Positions 47,699 to 55,812 of a stretch of 64,000 nucleotides of DNA are shown here, in pieces. The stretch is from Bartonella krasnovii (GTDB lineage: Bacteria; Pseudomonadota; Alphaproteobacteria; Rhizobiales; Rhizobiaceae). Every line of letters begins with the position of its first letter. The first letter of the stretch is position 1. The notes below the pieces were generated by a model. It had not been told where the DNA came from. It did not search any database and saw only the letters and a program-made list of their open reading frames with translations. Both the position numbers and the translations under genes were made by a program. The stretch is taken from assembly GCF_003606345.3 (NCBI RefSeq), contig NZ_CP031844.2, forward strand, positions 1,302,001-1,366,000, written 5' to 3'.

Positions 47699-47952
47699 TA
47701 ATCCCATAGCCGTTTGACCACACTGTTCTTTTCTTGAGGGATAAATTCAGGCAGAAAAACTTTTAAACCCCGCGGTAAAAAAGTATCATACCCAGCAATC
47801 TCTGGATTAGCCTCCAGGGTGGCTTCTAAATAACCCCTCAATGACCCCGCCTGCCTCCGATCTCCTAAAACAGACAAGGCATGATGATAACAAATCAGGT
47901 CTAAACTCATATCCTCTAATTCGATCACGAGCTGCTTTGCGGGGATCTTCAT
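47698..47952 (-). CDS. Phage tail protein X (LysM-like)
   Basis: 84 aa. LDLICYHHALSVLGDRRQAG and YLEATLEANPEIAGYDTFLP, then RGLKVFLPEF, follow the P2 gpX/LysM-like pattern of phage tail-hub chaperones. The start overlaps the end of the U-type gene (ATGA), and the end overlaps gpD, so U-X-D is one translationally coupled string. The gene is intact. Confidence 0.78.
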   Translation of the reverse strand: MKIPAKQLVIELEDMSLDLICYHHALSVLGDRRQAGSLRGYLEATLEANPEIAGYDTFLPRGLKVFLPEFIPQEKNSVVKRLWD

Positions 47953-48409
47953 GGGCTATCCTCCTCTTGATATTGACCCACTTGATATTGACCTTGTGGT
48001 TTTCCCCCATCAAAAAACGGCAACAGGCTAATGGAATAGCGAATACGTCCCGATTGACCAGAGCGGCTAATATAATCATGATCTTTCGTGACACTGGTAA
48101 TCACCACACATCCAAGCATTAAGGCACTGGAGCTATCATCGCTCATCCAACGGATCATCTGAACGGGTTGAGCCGCACGTATGGTTCTGGTGATAGCATA
48201 ATGGCAACCCGGTCACCAAACTATTCTGGAAATAATACCCCGTGGATGGTTTTGGGATCATTGCCATAGCCGGTAAATTGCAAACCAGGAGATCTGCCAA
48301 AACGCTCTAAGCAAACCCATCAGGCAGAGAATTCCTCTTCAAAAGATTGGAAGTTCAACCAGTCCACATAAAATTGATGCGGTCCTAGCATCAGCAAAGG
48401 ATCTTGCAT
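47949..48409 (-). pseudogene. Phage tail protein U-like, broken
   Basis: Begins at an ATG at 48409 (MQDPLLMLGPHQFYVDWLNF, QSFEEEFSA) and stops at TGA after 29 residues. The frame resumes as WVCLERFGRSPGLQFTGYGN, DPKTIHGVLFPE, then another break, and finishes with MIRWMSDDSSSALMLGCVVI and SGRIRYSISLLPFFDGGK. Together these reconstitute P2 gpU (tail completion). Two lesions: a stop codon and a frameshift around 48220-48180. A functional tail is therefore not made. Confidence 0.75.
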
Positions 48410-48771
48410 GCTCCCTCCCCTCATTCTATTTCTCGTATTATTTCCCGCCATTCCTATCTTGCTTTAATACACCTATGAATATTGGCACAAAGCATATTTG
48501 GCCATTAATAAAATATCATGAGGAAATTCTTGGTGTCTTATAATATTGCATTAAATACGAAAAAGTATTTTTTAACTATAATAAAAAAATACATTCTAAA
48601 TTAAACTTATATGTTGCGTATTTAACGATAAATTCAACTTTAATTTTGACAAAAAAAGAAAAATAAATTACCAAAATTATGTGTAATTAACGAAAAGCAA
48701 TATCTATTTTCTGTTCTTCTTTTGAAGACTGCGGGGAAGTAAATATTGGGGGCTTTAAAAGGAGAGTATTC
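48410..48771. other. Intergenic region before the large autotransporter
   Basis: About 360 bp of AT-rich DNA. No hexamer pair is convincing; the promoter of the 1643-aa gene must lie here. It does not share the leader repeat of the smaller autotransporters. Confidence 0.45.
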
Positions 48772-51700
48772 GTGTATAAAAAATCCCTTCTGTCATCTAT
48801 AGCAACAACCGCTATCGTGCTGTTTAATATCCAATTCAATGTCCATGCTGAATCTCTTAAGGCCTCAGGAGCAGAACAAGAGGTTAATGGAGAAACGGGA
48901 AAAACCTATGAAATTATTCACGCAGAAAAAGGTGGAAAAATCACTGGTGAAAATTTAACAGTAACCGGAAATAAAAATACCAGCGAAGGATCAGCCACTT
49001 CTTCTCCAGGATCATCTTCTTTAGAAGCACCAGCTGCTGTAACCGCTGAAGGCACGGATAGTATAATCACATTAACGGGGGATAGAACAACCATCCAAGG
49101 AACTGATTTTGACATTAATCTTGGTCTTGAAGCAAAAGACAATGGCATAATCAATATAACCGGTGGAAAAGTAAATGCAAAAGAAATGGCATTATTTGCA
49201 GGTAATGGCGGACATATTACAGTCAAAAATGTCGTTCTGTCAGCGAAAAATGACAAAGGTTTGGGTGTAGTCGTCGCTGGTGGAAATAAAGGCACGATTG
49301 AATTGCAAGGAAATACAAAGATTGAAAATGCTGTAGTCGGATTATCTGCAAACAACGATAGCACGATCAAAATGACCGGAGGGTCTATTACTGCTTCTGG
49401 AGGTGGGGCTGCTTTCTTAAATAGTAAGAGCGATGCAAACGAACTGGATGGAGTGACGATATCCAGTAATAATGAAGAACCACTGCTATTTGGAATCAAC
49501 GCAAATAAAAGCATAGTCACATTAAAAAATGTAATTGTCACTAAAGCAGAAACAGGCATATTTGCGAATAATTCTAAACTAGAAGTTTTTGGGGGGAAAT
49601 TTAATGGAAAAAACCAAGGCGTGCATACTTTAAACGGTGGCTCTGTTATTTTAAATAAAGGTGAAAAAGATGGTGCTGCAATTACATCAATTGATGGAAC
49701 AGGACTTCTTGTAGAAGGTAAAAACTCCACAATTAAAATAACGGGGGGAAATGTAACCGGAAATCAAGCGGCATCTCTCGCAAAAAATAAAGGATATATT
49801 GAGGTAAAAGATACTACTTTAAAAGCAACAGGAGACGAAGGAACCGGTGCAGGTGCTAGCGATTCTGATAGCGTAATTAAACTCAGTGGAAATACAACAG
49901 TTGAAAGTACTTTTGTTGGCCTTGGTGCAACAAATGGCGGCAAAGTTGAGATGACTGGAGGAACAGTAACAGGAAATCAAGCAGCATTATCTGCAGTACA
50001 GGGTGGACACATTGAGGTTACAGATGTTTCTCTAAGAGCAAATGTGGAAGGATTTGGTGCACGATCTATCGGTCCTAACAGCATGATTGAATTGCACGAA
50101 AGTACAACAATTGATGATGCTATAATCGGGCTTTTTGCACAAGATGGCGGTACAATCAAAATGAGCGGTGGTTCTATCACAGTATCTGGTGATCGTGCAA
50201 TTGGTGCAAGCTTCTTAAACAATAGTAAAGAAAACAAACTGGAAGGTGTGACAATATCAAAAAAAGAAGGTGATACACCCTCATTTTTGGGAGTAAGTGC
50301 CATCAATAACAGTCAAGTCACATTAAAAAATGTAATCATTAAACAAGCCCAAAAAGCTATCTTTGCGAGTAATTCTGAAATGACAGTCTCTGGAGGATCA
50401 TTTGACGCAAAAAATAATGCGATATATGCTAAAGATAGCGGCACCATTATTTTAACTGATGTAACACAGATCACGTCATATGATGGTTATGGACTCTTTG
50501 CAGAAGGTAAAAACTCCACAATCACAATGACAAAGGGAAGTGTCGCAGGAAAAAATAAAGCATTGTCAGCTGCAAATGGTGGCCATATTAAAGTCACAGA
50601 TGTTACCCTAAAAACGAAGGAGGGTAGATTCGGCGCATTTTCTGATGGCATAGGCAGTCTGATTGAATTGCATGGCAATACAAAAATTAATGATAGTGAA
50701 ACTGGGCTTGCTGCAAACAGCGGTGGAGCAATCAGTATGACTGGAGGAACCGTCACAGCTTCTCAAATTGGTGTAGGCTTCTCAAACAGTAACAGTACCG
50801 AAAACAAACTGGAAAATGTCACGATATCAAGTGGTAAAGACGAAGCACCACTAAAATTTGGAGTAATAGTAAACCAAAACAGTACAGTCACTTTAAAAAA
50901 TGTAACTGTCTCTCAAACAACAAATGCCATAGTCGCAAATGATCACTCGACAATAACAGTCTCTGGAGGATCATTTGAAAGCACGAACGATAGCATACAT
51001 GCAAAACAGGGAAGTTACATTGCTTTAAACAATGCAATGGTCACATCATCTGATGGAAACGGTGTCTATGCAAACGGTTCAGATTCAAAAATTATAATGG
51101 TAGGAGGAAGTGCAGCTGCAAAAAATGGCAGTGCAGCATTATTGACAAAAAACAAAGGGAGTATCGATGCCACAGATGTTACGCTCACAACAGATGGTAT
51201 AGGAACCGGCGCACTTGCGCTTGGTGAGAGCACAATTCAATTGCATGGCAATACAACAATCAACAATACTTTAGACGGTCTTAGAGCTGCTGATGGTGGT
51301 AAAATTACCGGTGAAAATTTAAATATCACCGGGGGAAAAGCTATCACGGATCCCGACACAGAACGCTCTGGTCTAAAGACAGAAGACGCTGGCAGTGAAA
51401 TTAACTTAACAGGTAAAACAACTATTAAAAATGTTGATGAAGGTCTTTATGCAGACGGTGGAAGCAAGATCACCAGTAGTGATTTAACAATAATCGGTGA
51501 CGAGAGCGAAAAAATAACCACTGCTGTAGGCTCCTACGAGCCTGAGAGCAAAATTGAATTAAATGGGAACACAACCATTAAAAGTTTTGATCTTGGTCTT
51601 GCTGCAGCTGGTGATGCCTCAATTATCATGAAGAGTGGCACTAAAAATAAAATAGACGTCAAAAAAATTGCACTATCCGCAGCCGCTAGGGGAAAGATTG

Positions 51701-53703
51701 ACCTAGCAAATACTGATGTAAAAGCAGAAAGCATAGGTATGCAACTAGTGGCTTTATCGAAAACCAATACAGATAAAGATGATCCACAAAAATATGGTAG
51801 CAATGAAATCAATCTGACCAATAGCAATATTCACGTTGATAATGGCACTGGAATTCTTATTGGAGCATTTGTTGAAAAAAACATTGAAAATAGTCCTGCT
51901 CTATCAATCGGAAAAGTTAATCTTAACAACTCAGAAATCCATGCGGATGTGTTATTAGGCAATAGTGTTTTTTGGGACAAACTTTCTTGGAAAGATAAAA
52001 ATGTCTGGAATGGGAAAGAAGTTAAGGATATAGCCAACGGTAGCTTTACCTTAAATGCAGATCATTCTATTTTAGAAGGAAAGGCAAACATTGCACAAGA
52101 GAGAAACGTACGCTTTGATCTGAAAAACGGAACACAATGGTTCTTAAAAAACAGCACACAAGAGAAAGATGCTGAAGGCAATTTGCTTGATATCACTCAA
52201 AGATCACGTTCTGATATTTCTATTCTCGACCTCAATGACAGCTCTCTCATTTTTCAAGAGCCAACAGAAGGTCATTACCACACATTGCATATAGGTTCGG
52301 GAAAACCAGATACCCAATCCGTCTATAATGCAACAGGCTATGCAAAAATTTATTTCAATACAAAATGGACTGATGGCACGCCAATCACAGAGCAAGAAAC
52401 CGATCATCTTCTCATTCACGGCGATGTTTCAGGCTCCACAATAGTTTATATTCAAAGCGATTTAGGAGATAAAGAGAGTGTCATAAATGCTTCCGATCCT
52501 TCTAACATAGGCGGGCTTTCTCTTATCCAAGTTTCTGGAAAAGCTGATGAAAATTCTTTCAAATTAGCCCATGGTTATATCACAAGGGGTGGTTCGCCTT
52601 ATAAATATATGCTAACAGGTTACGGACCAGAATCAAGCTATGGCCAAGCGAATATTGAACAAAGTCTCTTTGATGAAAAAAATGAGAATTTCTGGGATTT
52701 CCGCTTACATAAAGAACTTCTTCCTGATTCAGGAGTAGATGCGCCTGTAGCACAAATGGCAAGCTATTTGGTCATGCCCAATGCTCTCTTCTATAGTGGA
52801 TTGACTGATATGGCTGAACAAAATGCATTGTTGGCAAATATCAGAACATCGCTCATAGATAAAGGACAAGAAAAACAGAACGGCTTTTTCTTACACACCT
52901 ATGGAAGCACAGGAACCTTCTCCTCTGAAAGCGCACCACGTCAATATGGTTATAGCGGTGCTGATCTTCGCTATGCCGCTCTACAAGGAGGGGTGAACTT
53001 CGCAACACTGGAAGGGCATAATACCACAACACGTTTCGGTCTTTTAGGAACCTATGGACAGCTTTCCTTTACGCCAAAAGATATGCAAGATGCTGGAAAA
53101 AACACCGTTGATAAATGGTCCCTCACAGCCTATGGAACCATACAATACGACAATGGCTTTTATCTTGATACGTTGTTATCCTATGGCTTCCTAAAAGGAG
53201 AGATCACCAATGCCGTCATTGGGACAACCGCAAAGTTGAAGAATGCCAAAATGTTGAACATCTCCACCACTGTTGGCAAACAATTTGCAACAGGAATGCA
53301 GGGGGTAACATTTGAACCCCAAGCTCAAGTTGCTTATCAACATTTGGCATTTGATACAATTTTAGATGCTGATAATTTTACCATTGACATGCAAAATCCT
53401 CATCAATGGATGATCCGTGTTGGCGGACGTTTGACCAAAAGCATTACCGCTGAAAACAACCGTCCTATGTCTTTCTATGGAAAAGTCAACTTGATCAAAA
53501 CCTTTGGAGATGATCAAGCACTCCATATTGATAAGGATTATAAACTTGATGCTATGGGAGCTGCGATTGAAGGAGGGCTTGGCATCAATGCACAATTATC
53601 CACGAACCTCTCCCTTCATGGTGATGTGAGTTATCAACAAAAGCTGCAAAAAACCGGTATATCGGGAGCAAGCTTTTCAGGCGGAATACGCTATCAGTTT
53701 TAA
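48772..53703 (+). CDS. Autotransporter with long beta-helix passenger, 1643 aa
   Basis: GTG start with AAAAGGAGAG 6-8 bases upstream. Signal peptide MYKKSLLSSIATTAIVLFNI, cut about VHA-ES. Passenger (to about residue 1180) consists of imperfect rungs with the TGGxVTG / GGHIEVTDV / LHGNTTI patterns of pectin-lyase-like beta-helices. A larger unit repeats three times (starting about 49378, 50167 and 50743). A pertactin-like junction (RSRSDISILDLNDSSLIF, AKIYFNTKWTDG, HLLIHGDVSG, GGLSLIQVSG) precedes the beta-barrel (about 1340-1643) that ends in SGGIRYQF, with C-terminal Phe required for outer-membrane insertion. Homologues in Bartonella include inducible surface autotransporters. Substrate or host target is not visible. 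Confidence 0.92.
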   Translation: MYKKSLLSSIATTAIVLFNIQFNVHAESLKASGAEQEVNGETGKTYEIIHAEKGGKITGENLTVTGNKNTSEGSATSSPGSSSLEAPAAVTAEGTDSIITLTGDRTTIQGTDFDINLGLEAKDNGIINITGGKVNAKEMALFAGNGGHITVKNVVLSAKNDKGLGVVVAGGNKGTIELQGNTKIENAVVGLSANNDSTIKMTGGSITASGGGAAFLNSKSDANELDGVTISSNNEEPLLFGINANKSIVTLKNVIVTKAETGIFANNSKLEVFGGKFNGKNQGVHTLNGGSVILNKGEKDGAAITSIDGTGLLVEGKNSTIKITGGNVTGNQAASLAKNKGYIEVKDTTLKATGDEGTGAGASDSDSVIKLSGNTTVESTFVGLGATNGGKVEMTGGTVTGNQAALSAVQGGHIEVTDVSLRANVEGFGARSIGPNSMIELHESTTIDDAIIGLFAQDGGTIKMSGGSITVSGDRAIGASFLNNSKENKLEGVTISKKEGDTPSFLGVSAINNSQVTLKNVIIKQAQKAIFASNSEMTVSGGSFDAKNNAIYAKDSGTIILTDVTQITSYDGYGLFAEGKNSTITMTKGSVAGKNKALSAANGGHIKVTDVTLKTKEGRFGAFSDGIGSLIELHGNTKINDSETGLAANSGGAISMTGGTVTASQIGVGFSNSNSTENKLENVTISSGKDEAPLKFGVIVNQNSTVTLKNVTVSQTTNAIVANDHSTITVSGGSFESTNDSIHAKQGSYIALNNAMVTSSDGNGVYANGSDSKIIMVGGSAAAKNGSAALLTKNKGSIDATDVTLTTDGIGTGALALGESTIQLHGNTTINNTLDGLRAADGGKITGENLNITGGKAITDPDTERSGLKTEDAGSEINLTGKTTIKNVDEGLYADGGSKITSSDLTIIGDESEKITTAVGSYEPESKIELNGNTTIKSFDLGLAAAGDASIIMKSGTKNKIDVKKIALSAAARGKIDLANTDVKAESIGMQLVALSKTNTDKDDPQKYGSNEINLTNSNIHVDNGTGILIGAFVEKNIENSPALSIGKVNLNNSEIHADVLLGNSVFWDKLSWKDKNVWNGKEVKDIANGSFTLNADHSILEGKANIAQERNVRFDLKNGTQWFLKNSTQEKDAEGNLLDITQRSRSDISILDLNDSSLIFQEPTEGHYHTLHIGSGKPDTQSVYNATGYAKIYFNTKWTDGTPITEQETDHLLIHGDVSGSTIVYIQSDLGDKESVINASDPSNIGGLSLIQVSGKADENSFKLAHGYITRGGSPYKYMLTGYGPESSYGQANIEQSLFDEKNENFWDFRLHKELLPDSGVDAPVAQMASYLVMPNALFYSGLTDMAEQNALLANIRTSLIDKGQEKQNGFFLHTYGSTGTFSSESAPRQYGYSGADLRYAALQGGVNFATLEGHNTTTRFGLLGTYGQLSFTPKDMQDAGKNTVDKWSLTAYGTIQYDNGFYLDTLLSYGFLKGEITNAVIGTTAKLKNAKMLNISTTVGKQFATGMQGVTFEPQAQVAYQHLAFDTILDADNFTIDMQNPHQWMIRVGGRLTKSITAENNRPMSFYGKVNLIKTFGDDQALHIDKDYKLDAMGAAIEGGLGINAQLSTNLSLHGDVSYQQKLQKTGISGASFSGGIRYQF
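49378..51303 (+). repeat. Three long repeat units in the passenger
   Basis: Units begin at about 49378, 50167 and 50743 and share the order GGSITxSG, FLNxxS, VTISxxxE, VTLKNVxV, IFANxSx, VxGGxF, LxAEGKNSTIxMT, GHIxVTDV, LHGNTxI. The first is longer (about 790 bp against 560-575 bp) because it holds one extra GGTVTGNQAALSA rung set. They are homologous but diverged, so they arose by internal duplication. Confidence 0.6.
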
Positions 53704-55700
53704 AGTAAAGCGTTAACAACAAGTGTATTGTTATTCTATACACTTTATCAAACAAAAAAGGCAGCACGATATGCTGCCTTTTTATTCTTAACACTCTTTC
53801 ATTAAAAGTCGCTCGAATAATGTTATTGTTTATCCCCTTAACATCATCTCAATCAAGGTTTATTGATTTACAAGACTGAGGTATTGTTCTTGAAGTATAT
53901 CAGATTAAATGCATTCATCTCTCTTAAAACAAAATGGCACAAAGCGCTTCATCTCCAAGTAAGAGAAAAACAAAACTCTCAAAAAAACACCTAGAGATAA
54001 CTGTGCTCAGTCTAGATGTTATTGATAAATCTCGCTTGCTTCATAAAAGCCCTTTCCCTTTTCTCAAGAAAAAATATCAAATATTTTTATCTAGAATATC
54101 TTAAAAGCCCAAAATAATGAAAGCCGCAACCTTTTAAGAAAAGCATAATTTCTCATAAAAGTATTCTTTTATGGACCATAAGCATTATTCATTTCAAAGC
54201 TTTTTATGAATTGCATTTTTCCACTTAAAATAGGCCTTTCTTCCTCTTCACACGAATTTCACGGCATATTTTATTCGTGAACTTATCCATAAAGTTAAAA
54301 AAATCATTTTGAGAAAATAAACAGATAACAATATCTAAAAAGATAATAATAAAAAGCTCTTTCTTCGCCCCCTTGCTCTATTGATATCCCTCTATTCTTT
54401 CAATTAATAAGCTTATTATACCATCTATAAAGCTTTATTGACACTTCCCTATACCATTTTAGATAAATAATTTGAGGAATCTTATCCTCTCATAGCAAGC
54501 TCATCTTACCGAAAGAAAATAAAACGATGATAAAATTATCAAGATCAGTATAATGGCAATGAATTTTTTTAAGCACAATAGAATGTTATCAATCTTAATA
54601 TAATCTTTTGAAAGTAGGGCCTATTTATCCTATTTTCTTTATTTTTTTACAAATAATGCTATTTAAAAATGATAAATATAATTCAAGATAAATTATATAC
54701 TGTTATTTTAAATATCAACATAAAATAATTGTAGCTAAAAATATTCTATCGGACATAATAGCTGTAAAAATTTTACGTTTTTCCACCTATCATGCCAAAA
54801 TTAAGTCCCTTAAATTTTTTGATACAAAAAACATATCCAATAGGACTTATGCAATACTTCTTATAAAACATGATAAAAAAATCATCGACGAATATTGAAC
54901 TATAACGAGAGAAGAAATATATAAATTGCTGTCCCTAAAAATGCTTTTATAACTGCCAAAACTGAAGAAATGAACAGGGTAATCAAATGACTGAAGAGCA
55001 TAACTATTTATAAATATAAGGCAATTCATTGATTTATAAAGAATATTCTCTTTTTCCCTATTGAATGGATATCCCAAATATCATAAGGAGTTTTCTCATT
55101 TTACCTCTATTCCACGTTGAATCAATCAAACCTCTGTCTCTTACACTTTATAAGCAAGTAAACTATGTGGAAAAAACATAAAGAAAAGACTAAAATAACC
55201 TCTTTATGAACCGTCTCAAGCGTCAAAGGCTAGTTTTGTAATATTAAAGTCTGGTAAAATATGTAATGGGCTTGCTCTTTTATCAAAAGGCGCCGGCTTT
55301 CTTCTTCATAAGCATCAAAGAGGATGAAGGGCTCTATGGATTTATCGCCATAGCATTCACGAGCGTCGTCGCAAATGAGCTATGATGCCTTAGAAAATGA
55401 GCGTTGGAGCCTTTAAAAAGATCTCTTTGAAGTCTCCCTAAATATCCCCCTCATTTCTTCTTATAGCATATCTTCTCCTAGAGCAGAGAAAATAAACTGA
55501 GATTTTCTGAGAGTGCCTAAGACAATCCATCTCAACACTATAGAGCTTTTATAACGCTTATTCTGAAATGCTAATTTTGGTTTTAGCATAAGCGAACCAA
55601 GCTAAATTTTATCAAGTTCATTGTTTCATTGCTTTTTATGATCATGAAAAAAACTTTTCTAAAGTAAAACTTTAGATCATAGAGAAAGCCGCAATTATAA
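53704..55700. repeat. Two-kilobase spacer with intergenic repeat copy D (about 55085-55440)
   Basis: No gene is supported; frames at 54847-55077 and 55583-55795 lack ribosome sites. Copy D of the dispersed repeat is the best preserved one: TTTTCTCATTTTACCTCTAT, GTTGAATCAATCAAACC, CTCTTACACTTTATAAG, then AACCTCTTTATGAACCGTCT, GCTTGCTCTTTTATC, ATGGATTTATCGCC and GAGCGTCGTCGCAAATGAGC. Confidence 0.55.
53758..53783 (+). terminator. Terminator after large autotransporter
   Basis: GGCAGCA (53760-53766) and TGCTGCC (53772-53778) with 5-nt loop, then TTTTT. The same stem occurs after the 825-aa gene. Confidence 0.85.
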
Positions 55701-55812
55701 TTCGTTTTGTTGTTTACAATAAAAACATAATGATATAAAAGCTGTCCGGGTACTTGCGCCATCAGGGGAGTGAAGTAAGCATCAAAGCATACCAAATACT
55801 AAAGGCATATCT
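55701..55812 (+). promoter_or_regulatory. Duplicated autotransporter leader, copy 1
   Basis: 112 bp before the ATG are the same as 58863-58974 except for four substitutions and no gap. A promoter fits TTGTTT (55710-55715), 18 bp, TATAAA (55734-55739). The conserved block TTCGTTTTGT...TACAATAAAAACATAATGA also recurs in altered form at 63360. Confidence 0.6.

Noticed and set aside
48918-49730. Long minus-strand frame of 270 codons opposite the large autotransporter
   Set aside because: It runs fully inside a strong plus-strand gene; its composition (P, S, V and F heavy) is what the reverse of Gly/Thr/Asn-rich beta-helix codons gives. No ribosome site.
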